64,000 bases of DNA, taken from CBDDKS01 sp965230335 (lineage in GTDB: Bacteria; Pseudomonadota; Gammaproteobacteria; Enterobacterales; Kangiellaceae). Position 1 is the first letter of the stretch; each line of letters starts with the position of its first letter. Positions 34,159 through 43,914 of the stretch are shown piece by piece. The position numbers and the translations under genes are program-made. The notes beneath the pieces are model-generated. The model saw only the letters and a program-made list of their open reading frames with translations, ran no database searches and was not told the DNA's origin. The DNA lies in assembly GCA_965230335.1 (NCBI GenBank), contig CBDDKS010000006.1, positions 1,116,001 through 1,180,000 on the forward strand. The letters are read 5' to 3'.

Positions 34159-35076
34159 TTATCGAATGGGTATATAGTGATCAATTAACATAATAATAAA
34201 CAAGAGCATTAAATAAACGATGGAATAGCCAAAGGTTTCCATAGCAAGCCCTTGTCTATCTCTCCACTTCAGTGCAATGGCATAGTATAAAAAGATAAAG
34301 CCTAGCGTTAATGATCCCAACAGATAAATAAAATCAAACATACCCGTTAAATAAGGCAGGGTTGTTGCAAAAAGCAGTAATATTGTATAGAAAATAATAT
34401 TGGTTTTAGTGAATTCAATACCATAGGTGACCGGTAACATGGGAATATCCGCCTTGGCATAATCATCACGTCGATGAATGGCCAATGCCCAAAAATGAGG
34501 AGGGGTCCAAACAAAAATAATTAAAACCAATAACAAAGCTTCCGAAGGAATTTGTCCTGAGTCACCGGTTACAGCCACCCAACCCAACAATGGCGGAATA
34601 GCACCTGATAAACCACCTATCACTATGTTTTGAGGAGTGGCTCGTTTTAAATACATGGTGTAAACAAAGGCGTAGCCTACTAATCCCAAAAAAGTCAGTA
34701 TTGCTGTTAATTGATTGACCCATAAGCTTAAACTCACCATGGATAAGCACGTTAATATCACAGAAAAAATAATGGCATTTTTGGGTTGTATGACACCTGT
34801 TGCAACAGGGCGATGATGTGTCCGGGCCATTTTACTGTCTATATGAGCATCCACCACATGATTCACGACCGCAGCGGCAGCGGCTGCCATTCCGATACCC
34901 AATGTGCCAATGAATAAACGATCCAAGGGCACCATACCTGGTACAGCTAAAAACATACCTATAACGGCTGTTAATAAAATCAATGCAACGACTTTAGGTT
35001 TACACAGTTCTAAATAATCTTTCCATGATGCTGTTGCACTTATGCTCTGCATATTAAGTTGCTCAATATCACTCAT
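34159..35076 (-). CDS. ctaB: protoheme IX farnesyltransferase (heme O synthase)
   Basis: 305 residues, about nine membrane helices, UbiA prenyltransferase superfamily. The prenyl-diphosphate/Mg motif NHVVDAHIDSKMARTHHRP is intact, with a second motif HRRDDYAKADIPMLPV. It converts heme B to heme O, the first step to heme A for the adjacent oxidase. It overlaps the end of ctaA by 8 bases, indicating coupled translation. Confidence 0.96.
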   Translation of the reverse strand: MSDIEQLNMQSISATASWKDYLELCKPKVVALILLTAVIGMFLAVPGMVPLDRLFIGTLGIGMAAAAAAVVNHVVDAHIDSKMARTHHRPVATGVIQPKNAIIFSVILTCLSMVSLSLWVNQLTAILTFLGLVGYAFVYTMYLKRATPQNIVIGGLSGAIPPLLGWVAVTGDSGQIPSEALLLVLIIFVWTPPHFWALAIHRRDDYAKADIPMLPVTYGIEFTKTNIIFYTILLLFATTLPYLTGMFDFIYLLGSLTLGFIFLYYAIALKWRDRQGLAMETFGYSIVYLMLLFIIMLIDHYIPIR

Positions 35077-36085
35077 TGTTTACCTTTAGCATTGAATAAG
35101 CACTCACAAGAGACACCAGGAGTAACGCCGCAACCGCATTATGGGATACCGCGATATCCAGTCGTAAATGGAAGATAATATTACTGATACCCAATAAAAT
35201 CTGAGTACAAAATAATACCATAATAACGAGCATCATTTTTACAATGCCATCTTGATTCTTGTATTTTGCCAGTGTCATCAACAGAAAAATAATCATCAGA
35301 CTGGATAAAACCGCGCCAAAACGATGGGATACATGAATTGCCGTCATTGCATCTGTACTGAGCACACCATATTGATAGGTTTCGGCATTATGTCCCCATA
35401 ATTGAAACCCTTGCATAAAATCAGCCCTTGCCCACCAATCACCCTGGCATACTGGAAACTCAGAACAAACCAATGCAGCATAGTTAGCACTCGTCCATCC
35501 ACCCAGTGCAATCTGAAAAACAATCACAGCTATCGCTATTTTAAAAACAAGTAATACTTTTTTATGGGGTACTGAGATCATTAAATGATCGGATTGATAC
35601 AGTTTAACTTGCAAAACAGCCAAGAGCGAAAAGGTGGCAAAGCCACCTAGCAAATGTCCCATAACAATCAATGGATGCAATTTCATAGTAACGGTCAATG
35701 CACCTAAAGTTGCCTGGAAAATAACGAGTATCAGTAATGCACCACACAATTTGACAGGTACATTCGCTTCCGTTTTGCCTCGTTTTAGTGCCACAATAAA
35801 AATCAATAAAATAAATAATCCCAATGTACCGGCAACATATCGGTGAACCATTTCTGGCCATGCTTTTTCAAACTCATAAGGCTGATTAGGAAAAGCTTCA
35901 TTAGCCAAAGCAATATGTTCTGCTGATACGGGAATATGCAAAAAACCAAAACAGCCTGGCCAATCAGGACAACCGAGACCAGCATCCACCAAGCGGGTAA
36001 ATGCGCCTAAAACAATCACAATAAATGTAATGAATAAAGTCAACCAAACCAATCGACGATGTAAGTGTAATAAAGATTGACTCAA
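35069..36085 (-). CDS. ctaA: heme A synthase (COX15/CtaA)
   Basis: 338 residues with eight membrane segments. Family motifs include GAFTRLVDAGLGCPDWPGCFG at the start, WPEMVHRYVAGTLG, HLLGGFATF and HVSHRFGAVLSS, which carry the heme-ligand histidines. It oxidises heme O to heme A. It overlaps the gene upstream by 4 bases (ATGA) and the ctaB gene downstream by 8, so the three are tightly coupled. Confidence 0.95.
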   Translation of the reverse strand: MSQSLLHLHRRLVWLTLFITFIVIVLGAFTRLVDAGLGCPDWPGCFGFLHIPVSAEHIALANEAFPNQPYEFEKAWPEMVHRYVAGTLGLFILLIFIVALKRGKTEANVPVKLCGALLILVIFQATLGALTVTMKLHPLIVMGHLLGGFATFSLLAVLQVKLYQSDHLMISVPHKKVLLVFKIAIAVIVFQIALGGWTSANYAALVCSEFPVCQGDWWARADFMQGFQLWGHNAETYQYGVLSTDAMTAIHVSHRFGAVLSSLMIIFLLMTLAKYKNQDGIVKMMLVIMVLFCTQILLGISNIIFHLRLDIAVSHNAVAALLLVSLVSAYSMLKVNNE

Positions 36086-36750
36086 TGTCGTAACTCCAGA
36101 TGTTTTAATAAACGGGATAAATCCAATCGTATTTCTTTACTTCTCGCTGGTGCTGCCGCCTTATCATTCACTAACTCGTAACGCATCATTAAATGACCCA
36201 AAGGATCCATTAAATAAATACCAGGAACAGACAAAGGTGATGCATTAAATCCTCTTATTTTTTCCTTGTTAACAAAAATATTCCCTTGCTTCATAGGTGC
36301 GGTAATCTTCTCAATATTTTTCCAGTCTTCAGGTAATGTTTGCTGCCAATCACTCTTTTCTGCCTGATGATTAAGCACTAATAGCCATTGTGTATGCTTG
36401 ACGTGTTTGGTCATACCCAAGTGGGTTTGTTGCAACATCAACCAATTAATCTGGCACTGCTCATGACAGGTTGCTGCATCCACCATTAACAGCCAGGTCC
36501 ATTTATCTTTATATTTTGACTGCTGCCAGTTATCAATTACGGAACCACGAAAGGCAATATCATCTCTATGCCAGGGTTTCTTAAAAACCTCACCATAACT
36601 AACACCTTTCCCTTGAAACCACCCACCATAATAAGCCATATAGGCAAGAACGACTGGTGCAATAAAAATAATGGCTAAAAAAATCAATGTACCACGATTT
36701 TTAGCTTGGTTTTTTGACCTGTTTTTTTCAGGTAATTCATTGAAATCCAC
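36082..36750 (-). CDS. cytochrome oxidase cluster membrane protein, thioredoxin-like
   Basis: 222 residues: a basic N-terminus, one membrane helix (LIFLAIIFIAPVVLAYMAYY) and an extracytoplasmic domain. That domain has WTWLLMVDAATCHEQCQINW, in which CHEQC takes the place of the SCO CxxxC, and ends with YLMDPLGHLMMRYE like the SCO strand. Genes of this type sit between surf1 and ctaA in many gammaproteobacterial cox clusters and are treated as assembly factors. Here the CxxxC pair is kept, so a role in copper or disulfide delivery is plausible, but that is inference. Confidence 0.8.
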   Translation of the reverse strand: MDFNELPEKNRSKNQAKNRGTLIFLAIIFIAPVVLAYMAYYGGWFQGKGVSYGEVFKKPWHRDDIAFRGSVIDNWQQSKYKDKWTWLLMVDAATCHEQCQINWLMLQQTHLGMTKHVKHTQWLLVLNHQAEKSDWQQTLPEDWKNIEKITAPMKQGNIFVNKEKIRGFNASPLSVPGIYLMDPLGHLMMRYELVNDKAAAPARSKEIRLDLSRLLKHLELRH

Positions 36751-36759
36751 AAATAAAAC

Positions 36760-37518
36760 CTACTGTTTTGACCGCAAACGTTTAAAAATAAAAAAAACAC
36801 TCATGACTAATAAAGTAAAAGCCAGGCCAAACCATTGAATAGCATAGGCAATGTGTTTTTCTACTGGCATTGTCACCTCATATGACCAATCACGAACAAA
36901 ACCATGCTCGCTATTGGGTGAAAGTCGAATTATATAAGGCAATGGGTTTGTTTGTCTTGTTTTTAAAATATCCTGTGACAATGTGTGATCTCGCCCCTGC
37001 AATAACCAGACAGATTCAGAGATCTGAGTCAAGGCTTCTGCAAACAATATAGGTTTGCCTTTATTTTTATACACTTCTCCCTTTATCAAAGAGTGTTGTG
37101 GCATGAGGGGCACTTCAGGAATATGTCGCCTATCTGATAAGGCTTTTACCCAACCACGATTGATCCAAACAACACGATCAGATGATTGAAGCTTAACCGC
37201 ACTTAAAACATGATAACCATCTTGACCTAAATGAGGTTCATTGGCGATAAACAATGTCAGATCATCAAATGTCTCCGCTTTAAAAACAACTTTTTGATAA
37301 TCCTGTATCACATCCAGATTATTATCAGATAGCTCTCGAAAAGGCTGCATGGATTGTATTTCATATTGCTTTAACAAGGTTTTCTTTTCATCAGCCCGTG
37401 CCAGTTGCCACAACCCCAAACGGATCAATGCTATTTCTAAGGCAACCCATATCATCAACCCCGCTAAATAGACAGCGCGCTTTCCCTTTTGTTGAGTACC
37501 GTAACCATTCGTTTGCAA
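36760..37518 (-). CDS. SURF1-family oxidase assembly protein
   Basis: 252 residues with the SURF1 layout: one helix near the N-terminus (YLAGLMIWVALEIALIRLG), then LGLWQLARADEKKTLL, a large periplasmic loop with GYHVLSAVKL and VWINRGWV, and a closing helix (WFGLAFTLLVMSVFFIF). SURF1 aids heme A insertion into CoxI. It is first in the assembly part of the run and divergent from the DUF2909 gene at 37611. Confidence 0.93.
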   Translation of the reverse strand: MQTNGYGTQQKGKRAVYLAGLMIWVALEIALIRLGLWQLARADEKKTLLKQYEIQSMQPFRELSDNNLDVIQDYQKVVFKAETFDDLTLFIANEPHLGQDGYHVLSAVKLQSSDRVVWINRGWVKALSDRRHIPEVPLMPQHSLIKGEVYKNKGKPILFAEALTQISESVWLLQGRDHTLSQDILKTRQTNPLPYIIRLSPNSEHGFVRDWSYEVTMPVEKHIAYAIQWFGLAFTLLVMSVFFIFKRLRSKQ

Positions 37519-37610
37519 AATAACACCTCAACTTAAATACAGGGTATAATCAGCTTGAATGTTAGACATTATATACACCCAACTTAATCACTTTATAAAA
37601 GGGCCCCATC

Positions 37611-37859
37611 ATGTTAGGAAAAATCATTATCATTATTTTAATGGTTGCTATTCTGCTCAGTTTATTACATGCCATGGTTTGTTTGGTATATGGTAAAAAT
37701 GATAAAAAAGGAACCGTACGAGGATTAAGCTGGCGTATTGGTTTATCGATATTGGCCTTTATTTTGCTCTTTGTCTTCAATCATTTTGGTTGGATTGAAA
37801 TGCATTCATTAAAGTCTCAACCGCCCCAATCAACCCTAGATACACCTGCAAAACAATAA
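37611..37859 (+). CDS. twin-transmembrane protein (DUF2909)
   Basis: 82 residues with two membrane helices separated by a basic loop (GKNDKKGTVRGLSWRIG). This small protein is a regular member of gammaproteobacterial aa3 oxidase clusters between CoxIII and SURF1 and is expected to be an assembly or stability subunit. A ribosome site is weak but the family start and position agree. It faces coxIII across the terminator at 37956-37988. Confidence 0.87.
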   Translation: MLGKIIIIILMVAILLSLLHAMVCLVYGKNDKKGTVRGLSWRIGLSILAFILLFVFNHFGWIEMHSLKSQPPQSTLDTPAKQ

Positions 37860-37955
37860 CCCTATGCATTATAAAAAAAATGGTGATTGATACCTATCTT
37901 TTTCTTTATCTTTACAAAACCATCTTTCATTAGTCCAAAACAACTTAACAGTGCT

Positions 37956-37989
37956 CAAAAAAAAGCCGGGGCCAATGTCCCGGCTTTTC
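37956..37989. terminator. bidirectional terminator between DUF2909 and coxIII
   Basis: AAAAAAAAGCCGGG-GCCAATG-TCCCGGCTTTTC is a GC-rich stem flanked by A- and T-runs, between convergent genes. Confidence 0.88.
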
Positions 37990-38005
37990 ATTCATGATGA
38001 ATATA

Positions 38006-38932
38006 TTACAATGCATAAACAAAGATAAATAAGAACAACCAAACCACGTCGACAAAGTGCCAGTACCAGGCACCAGCTTCATAAGCAAAATGATTTTCTG
38101 GTGTAAAGTGACCTTTTGCACAGCGCAAGCTCAAAATGATCAAGAAAATCGTACCAATGGTGACATGTAATCCATGGAAGCCTGTTAGCATAAAGAAAGT
38201 ACTGCCATAAATACCTGCATCTAAAGTCAAGCCTAAATCTTTATAAGCATGCATATACTCATACACTTGAAGACCCAAGAAAATAATACCTAATATTGCA
38301 GTAATAGATGTAAACAAAACCAAAGTAGGACGGTTTCTGTCAATCAACGCATGATGAGCAATAGTCAATGTCCAGGAACTGGTCAAAAGAATCGCCGTGT
38401 TAATAGCCGGTAATCCCATAGGTCCCATTGCTGTTATTTGTGCAACCTCTTTTCCTGCTGCAATATCATTAGACATTTGTGGTGTTACCGTTAATGGCCA
38501 TTGCGCAATAAAATCTTTCCACAATAAAGCATGAGTCATATCTCCATGACCTTCTCCTCCTAACCAAGGCACAGACAAAGTACGCACATACCAAAGAGCG
38601 CCAAAAAAGGCCGCAAAGAACATGACCTCAGAAACAATGAACCACAACATACCATAACGAAATGAACGATCCATTTGATGACTATAAAGTCCACCCATGG
38701 ATTCTTTTATGGTAGAACTCCACCAAGACCACATCATATAGATCAATGTTGCCAAACCGGCACACATAATCAAAAAGCCATTTTGTCCTAAAAAACTATC
38801 ATTATTGACAAATTCTGTGGAATGCTGAATAAAATTACCTGCACCAAACACAGTTAAAAATAAGCCTACTGAACCAATAAAAGGCAGCTTACTTTGTGCA
38901 GGCACATAATAATTTGTTGTTTTTTCGCTCAT
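38006..38932 (-). CDS. ctaE: cytochrome c oxidase subunit III
   Basis: 308 residues with seven membrane helices and a sizeable insertion after helix III (SVPWLGGEGHGDMTHALLWKD), as in many proteobacterial CoxIII proteins. Conserved parts include RYGMLWFIVSEVMFFAAFFGALWY, the segment with GFHGLHVTIGTIFL, and the end AYEAGAWYWHFVDVVWLFLF. It is a structural subunit of the oxidase, stabilising CoxI. It is 15 bases after ctaG. Confidence 0.97.
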   Translation of the reverse strand: MSEKTTNYYVPAQSKLPFIGSVGLFLTVFGAGNFIQHSTEFVNNDSFLGQNGFLIMCAGLATLIYMMWSWWSSTIKESMGGLYSHQMDRSFRYGMLWFIVSEVMFFAAFFGALWYVRTLSVPWLGGEGHGDMTHALLWKDFIAQWPLTVTPQMSNDIAAGKEVAQITAMGPMGLPAINTAILLTSSWTLTIAHHALIDRNRPTLVLFTSITAILGIIFLGLQVYEYMHAYKDLGLTLDAGIYGSTFFMLTGFHGLHVTIGTIFLIILSLRCAKGHFTPENHFAYEAGAWYWHFVDVVWLFLFIFVYAL

Positions 38933-38947
38933 AAGATTCTCCCACTC

Positions 38948-39598
38948 TTATTGCAACGGAAAAAGCCGCAAAGAGTCATTATTGGCGATTAAGAGTTCGG
39001 TATTCAATAAACTTTTTTGCTTTATCTGACTGGATAATTGTGGCGTGACATCAATTAAAACATAAGACATGGTAATACTATGTATATGTTTCGGAATATC
39101 CGGATCAACATAAAATTTCATAGCCATATCCTGCGACTGTCCAGCACTTAATGGTTGCTGATCAAAGCAGAAACATTCTGTTTTATGAAAATAAAAGGTT
39201 GCCTGACCTGGCGCAATACTAGGAATCATTTGTGCAACCATGTCATTTTTTGAATGGTTTTTAGCAAAAAATTTCAGCTCTGTTAATTCACCTGGATGAA
39301 CTAGAATACGTTTTCTTTCTGAACCAAAATCCCAGGGCACACCTTCTGTTATGGTGGTTAACAATTCAACGGTTACCAATCGTGTTTTATCGACAGCCAC
39401 TTCCTCATACAAAGCAGAGCCCTGTACTTTGCCATTTAACCCGGTAATTTCACAAAACACATTGTAAAGTGGTATTAAAGCAAAGGAAAACACACTCATC
39501 ATAGCCACTAAACCTAATAATAAACCAAGCAGTTTTTTATTACGTCGTTCTATAGAAGTTTTTTCTACAGATTCTTGTTTGACAGAAGCTTGTGACAT
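38948..39598 (-). CDS. ctaG: cytochrome c oxidase assembly protein CtaG/Cox11
   Basis: 216 residues: one N-terminal anchor helix and a periplasmic domain with the copper motif ECFCFDQQPL and the family end YVLIDV. The VPWDFGSERKRILVHPGE segment is typical. Cox11 delivers copper to the CuB site of CoxI. The order coxII, coxI, cox11, coxIII is the canonical one. Confidence 0.96.
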   Translation of the reverse strand: MSQASVKQESVEKTSIERRNKKLLGLLLGLVAMMSVFSFALIPLYNVFCEITGLNGKVQGSALYEEVAVDKTRLVTVELLTTITEGVPWDFGSERKRILVHPGELTELKFFAKNHSKNDMVAQMIPSIAPGQATFYFHKTECFCFDQQPLSAGQSQDMAMKFYVDPDIPKHIHSITMSYVLIDVTPQLSSQIKQKSLLNTELLIANNDSLRLFPLQ

Positions 39599-39641
39599 AT
39601 CTTAGAGCATACCTTCAATTTGGCTCAGTCTTTACTGGCTT

Positions 39642-41204
39642 TTACTTCACTTCTGGTGATGTTTCAAATGAATGATAAGGTGCTGGTGATGGTAAGTGTG
39701 TAAACTCTAAACCTTCTGCACCTTCCCAAACCTCACCTGTCGCCTTACGACTGCCACCACGAATGCAATGAATCACAATCAAGACAAAGAATACCTGTGT
39801 AAGACCTAACCCAAATGCCCCAATACTGGACAGCCAGTTAAAATCATGGAACATGTGATGATAATCTGGTACACGTCTTTGCATACCCGCCAAGCCAGAG
39901 AAATGCATTGGGAAGAAGGTTAAATTTACAAAAATAATGGATAACCAAAAGTGTAGCTTACCCATAGCTTCGCTATACATGTTGCCTGTCCACTTAGGCA
40001 GCCAGTAATACACGGCCGCAATAGTGCCAAAAATCGCACCAGGGAAGAGTACATAATGGAAATGAGCTACAACAAAATAAGTATCATGATATTGCTTATC
40101 AACCGGTGCCATTGCCAACATGACGCCAGAGACACCACCGATGGTAAATAAAATAACAAAGGCCAAAGCAAACAACATGGGTGTTTCAAAGGTTAACGAG
40201 CCTTCCCACATGGTCGCAATCCAGTTAAAAATTTTAACCCCTGTTGGTACCGCAATAATCATGGTGGCAATCATGAAATATAATTCTGCTTCAACAGGCA
40301 TACTTACCGTAAACATATGATGCGCCCAAACAATAAAAGATAAAAAGGCAATCGATGCTGTCGCATACACCATAGAGGAATATCCAAATAATTTTTTGCG
40401 ACTAAAGGTTGGAATAATATGAGAAGCAATACCAAAGGCCGGCAAAATCATAATATAGACTTCAGGATGACCAAAGAACCAGAAAATATGCTGGAACAAT
40501 ACGGGGTCACCACCACCCGCTGCATTAAAGAAATCCGTACCAAAATGTCTGTCCGTCAACATCATGGTTACTGCACCGGCTAATACAGGCATCACCATAA
40601 TTAATAAGAAAGCGGTAATTAACCAGGTCCAGACAAACATGGGCATTTTCATTAATGTCATGCCTGGTGCACGTAAGTTAATGACAGTGACTATGACATT
40701 AATGGCACCCATAATGGAGGAAATTCCCATCAGATGTACACCAAAAATGAAAAAGTCTGTACTCGGTGGTCCATGTTCTGTTGATAAAGGTGCATAAAAT
40801 GTCCAACCGAAATTCGGTGCGCCACCTTCTAAAAAGAAAGAACTCAATAACAAACCAAAAGCAAAAGGCAGAATCCAAAAGCTCCAGTTATTCATTCTTG
40901 GCAATGCCATATCTGGTGCACCAATTTGCATAGGAATTAACCAGTTTGCCAAACCAACAAAAGCAGGCATCACCGCGCCAAATACCATCACCAATCCATG
41001 TAAGGTCGTTAATGAATTAAAGGTATTGGGTTGAAAGAATTGCAAACCAGGTTGATATAACTCTGCTCGAATACCTAAAGCAAAAGAGCCACCAACCAAA
41101 AACATGATGAATGAAAACCATAAATAGAGAGTACCAATATCTTTATGGTTTGTTGTGAATAACCAGCGAGAAAGGCCAGTTGGATGATGATCGTGTGCGC
41201 CCAT
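39642..41204 (-). CDS. ctaD: cytochrome c oxidase subunit I (aa3 type)
   Basis: 520 residues, twelve membrane helices. Heme and CuB ligands are in place: LTTLHGLVMVFG for low-spin heme a, HPEVYIMILPAFG with the His-Tyr crosslink pair, AHHMFTVSM for CuB, and AHFHYVLFPGA for heme a and a3. K- and D-channel residues look conserved. It is the catalytic subunit reducing oxygen to water with proton pumping. It lies 15 bases after ctaC. Confidence 0.98.
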   Translation of the reverse strand: MGAHDHHPTGLSRWLFTTNHKDIGTLYLWFSFIMFLVGGSFALGIRAELYQPGLQFFQPNTFNSLTTLHGLVMVFGAVMPAFVGLANWLIPMQIGAPDMALPRMNNWSFWILPFAFGLLLSSFFLEGGAPNFGWTFYAPLSTEHGPPSTDFFIFGVHLMGISSIMGAINVIVTVINLRAPGMTLMKMPMFVWTWLITAFLLIMVMPVLAGAVTMMLTDRHFGTDFFNAAGGGDPVLFQHIFWFFGHPEVYIMILPAFGIASHIIPTFSRKKLFGYSSMVYATASIAFLSFIVWAHHMFTVSMPVEAELYFMIATMIIAVPTGVKIFNWIATMWEGSLTFETPMLFALAFVILFTIGGVSGVMLAMAPVDKQYHDTYFVVAHFHYVLFPGAIFGTIAAVYYWLPKWTGNMYSEAMGKLHFWLSIIFVNLTFFPMHFSGLAGMQRRVPDYHHMFHDFNWLSSIGAFGLGLTQVFFVLIVIHCIRGGSRKATGEVWEGAEGLEFTHLPSPAPYHSFETSPEVK

Positions 41205-41219
41205 TATCGTCGTCTCCTC

Positions 41220-42434
41220 TTATTGACCGTCTCGGTATTGTTTAATATCAGCGGGTTGAACAATATCGCCTGTATCATTCCCCCAAGCGTTTCTTTCATA
41301 AGTCACTACTGCCGCTATATCTGCATCAGACAATAGAGCACCTTGAGGCGGCATAGCCCCTTTACCATGAATGATGATATTAATATGGTCAGCTAAGTGT
41401 TCTTTTTTAATCGCTATGTCACTACCTGACAAAGCTGGAAAAGTAGCAAGCCCCTGACCTTCTGGTTGATGACAAACGGAACATTTATCCATATAGACTT
41501 TTTTACCTAATGCCATCAACTTGGGTTTATCCCATGTTTTTGCAGCTTCTTCTGCAGCAATTCGAGCTTCTTCTTTCTTTTTCTCTTTTTGTTCCGCTAA
41601 CCAGCGATCAAATTCTGCCTGCTCTTTGACTTCAACCACAATGGGCATATACCCATGGTCCTTACCACACAACTCAGCACAGACACCCCGATAAGTACCT
41701 GGTTGATCAACCTTAGTCCAAGTTTCACGAACCACACCTGGAATAGCATCTAGTTTTACGGAAAAATCCTGTACCCACCATGAGTGAATCACACCTTTTG
41801 GAGGTGCTGTCACCAGAAGACGTACTTTTTTTCCAGCAGGAATAACCAAAGGATTATCCACCTCGCGCAAATAATATTCGCTCGGCTTCGCTCTTTGAGC
41901 CTCATCTTTAATGAGATCCCATTGTTCTCTCGGTGTAGAAAGCCTGGAGAAAAAGCCTAAATACTCTTTTTCACCATTGGCATTAATAAATTCTTTACCT
42001 TCATCAATATACTGATACTGCCAGTACCACTGATGACCAGTCACGACAACCGACATATCTGCCTTACTGGCATCTTCTACTTTCAATAATAACTTGATGG
42101 CATCAACAGAAAGCGCCGCCAATATCAGCATAGGTATGACTGTCCAGATAATTTCAACGGTCGTGCTATGACTGAACTTTGCTGGCACAGGATGCTTTGA
42201 CTTACGAAATCGAACTACTGCATACAAAATTGCGCCAAACACAATGATTGATACAATAGTCATGGCCCATACAACCAACATATGAAGATCGTATACTTCC
42301 TGACTGACGTCAGTAACACCTCTACGTAAATTCCAAATAGAGTATTTTTGTTCCTCTGCTGCCACAAGACAAGAACTCGATAACGCTAAAAGCGATGCAA
42401 GACCTACTCTTGCTTTGGTTGGCAATGATATCAT
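41220..42434 (-). CDS. ctaC: cytochrome c oxidase subunit II fused to cytochrome c (caa3 type)
   Basis: 404 residues from the chosen start. A signal sequence (RVGLASLLALSSSCLVAAEEQ) is followed by two membrane helices and the CuA domain with WYWQYQY, HSWWVQDF and CAELCGKDHGYM. A charged linker (KEKKKEEARIAAEEAAKTW) leads to a class I cytochrome c domain with CSVCH and distal Met in GKGAMPPQG. The frame extends to 42542, but GGTGGAG lies seven bases before the ATG at 42434, which fits. The preceding ATG at 42440 is too close to it. A TATAAT-like hexamer at 42618-42623 (minus strand) could be the -10 of the operon. Confidence 0.96.
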   Translation of the reverse strand: MISLPTKARVGLASLLALSSSCLVAAEEQKYSIWNLRRGVTDVSQEVYDLHMLVVWAMTIVSIIVFGAILYAVVRFRKSKHPVPAKFSHSTTVEIIWTVIPMLILAALSVDAIKLLLKVEDASKADMSVVVTGHQWYWQYQYIDEGKEFINANGEKEYLGFFSRLSTPREQWDLIKDEAQRAKPSEYYLREVDNPLVIPAGKKVRLLVTAPPKGVIHSWWVQDFSVKLDAIPGVVRETWTKVDQPGTYRGVCAELCGKDHGYMPIVVEVKEQAEFDRWLAEQKEKKKEEARIAAEEAAKTWDKPKLMALGKKVYMDKCSVCHQPEGQGLATFPALSGSDIAIKKEHLADHINIIIHGKGAMPPQGALLSDADIAAVVTYERNAWGNDTGDIVQPADIKQYRDGQ

Positions 42435-42751
42435 TCGCATTCTCCACCAAGAATGAAAAGCCCCAATGTGGCTTAAAAAGTTACTAATTGAATAATAAGA
42501 CATTTTTTCTTGTTCGCCACAAGGAATGTATAAAAATCTCATTAAAAAATACTATGGGATTGTCTTTATGTACTTTTCAATAAGCTATTTTTTTATACAC
42601 GTTGTAACGAAAGGCGGATTATAAAGGAGTCAGCTAACGAAAAAAACCAGAAACTCCATTTTCTACAAAAGATACCCAAAAAATATATCGAATCTTAGGG
42701 CCCGTTTCTCTTTTCTTTCTCTAATAAAGCGTGGGGTATGTTAGGGGCTGT

Positions 42752-43324
42752 TTATTGCATAATAGGCTTCAATAAGTCTAAGTGAGGTGTATGAGAGTAT
42801 TTCACTAAAAATTGCTTTAACTCTGATTGAAATAACTCATCATGGCCTTCTGTCGCCAAAAAAAGAATATACTTGGCCCAATCCTCAGCATCAGTACGAT
42901 ACTCTGCAGCATGTGTGATATTAAATTCTGTTGAGCGACGATGATAGACCCGTGTTCTTACTTTAGTTTTGTCTTGCAGTTGCACGGATTCAGAGTGAAC
43001 AGATTGTTTATCATTAGCACCACTATTGAGAAAGTGTCTGTCCATCATCATAGGTAATAATAATAAAATCAACATAGCACATGATACAGCCGTTAATGGC
43101 ATTTTAAATCGTAATAAAAACTGCGATACCCAACTCGTCATGGTATCTTTTTCCTTGCCAGCCTGATACTCAGTAAAACGTGTTTCTGCACGTATACATT
43201 GCGATGCAGCAAGGATAATATTATCAACGGAAGCATCTGCTTCTTCTGTAGAGACTTGCTGATAATGGGATTGAATCATTGTTTCATTCAATAGAGAGGA
43301 ATTATCATTGGATTTGGGTTTCAT
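42752..43324 (-). CDS. putative anti-sigma factor (single-pass membrane protein)
   Basis: 190 residues. The N-terminal 65 residues are soluble and polar, like the sigma-binding part of anti-sigma factors, although no zinc HxxxCxxC motif is present. A single membrane helix (MPLTAVSCAMLILLLLPMMM) follows, then a periplasmic tail with DAEDWAKYILFLATEGHDELF. It starts 2 bases after the ECF sigma stop, so the two are cotranscribed and coupled. That layout is the basis for the call. Sequence family not recognised. Confidence 0.65.
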   Translation of the reverse strand: MKPKSNDNSSLLNETMIQSHYQQVSTEEADASVDNIILAASQCIRAETRFTEYQAGKEKDTMTSWVSQFLLRFKMPLTAVSCAMLILLLLPMMMDRHFLNSGANDKQSVHSESVQLQDKTKVRTRVYHRRSTEFNITHAAEYRTDAEDWAKYILFLATEGHDELFQSELKQFLVKYSHTPHLDLLKPIMQ

Positions 43325-43326
43325 GC

Positions 43327-43914
43327 TTAAATACCTTCTAAGTATTCTCTTAATTTGTTCATTGCATAACGCAAACGACTCTTGACCGTTTCTCGGTTTG
43401 TTTCAGTAATAATCGCAATATCTTCCAAAGACAAATGGCCTTCCTGTTGTAATAAAAAAGCTTCTCTTTGTTCAAAAGGCAAAGCCTTCACAGCCTGCTT
43501 TAATGCAAGTTCCAATCGCTGTTTATCAATATGAATATCCATAAACTCCGCAGATGCTGTTTGTTCAACAATTTCCTGGTGATCACCCTCTACCCTTAAT
43601 GAATATTGATAAGAATTAATATGCCTAAAGTAGTCAATTAAACGATTATGAGCTATTCGATATAAGTAAGTGGAAAATTTAGCAGAAGGCTTGTAGTTTT
43701 CTCTGGATTGAATGACCTTCATCCAAACATCCTGATACAACTCTTCAGCAATATCAGCACTGGCACATTGCCGTAAGAAAAAGCGGTACAAGCCACCCTT
43801 ATGCCGGTTGTATACCACCTCAAACGCAGCAATAACACCCCGCTTATATTGTTCAATTAATACTTCATCAGCTAAAGATGTAAATTCTGTACTGATCGTC
43901 ATGTTTTGTATCAA
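43327..43914 (-). CDS. ECF-type RNA polymerase sigma factor
   Basis: 195 residues. Region 2 covers FEVVYNRHKGGLYRFFLRQC to KFSTYLYRIAHNRLIDYFRH, with the -10-binding segment AEELYQDVWMKVIQ. Region 4 covers LPFEQREAFLLQQEGHLSLEDIA, with helix-turn-helix TNRETVKSRLRYAMNKLRE. No regions 1.1 or 3, as in group IV sigma factors. Next to a single-pass membrane partner and upstream of the cox operon on the same strand, it may respond to an envelope signal. A role in oxidase expression is possible but not shown. Confidence 0.92.
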   Translation of the reverse strand: MIQNMTISTEFTSLADEVLIEQYKRGVIAAFEVVYNRHKGGLYRFFLRQCASADIAEELYQDVWMKVIQSRENYKPSAKFSTYLYRIAHNRLIDYFRHINSYQYSLRVEGDHQEIVEQTASAEFMDIHIDKQRLELALKQAVKALPFEQREAFLLQQEGHLSLEDIAIITETNRETVKSRLRYAMNKLREYLEGI

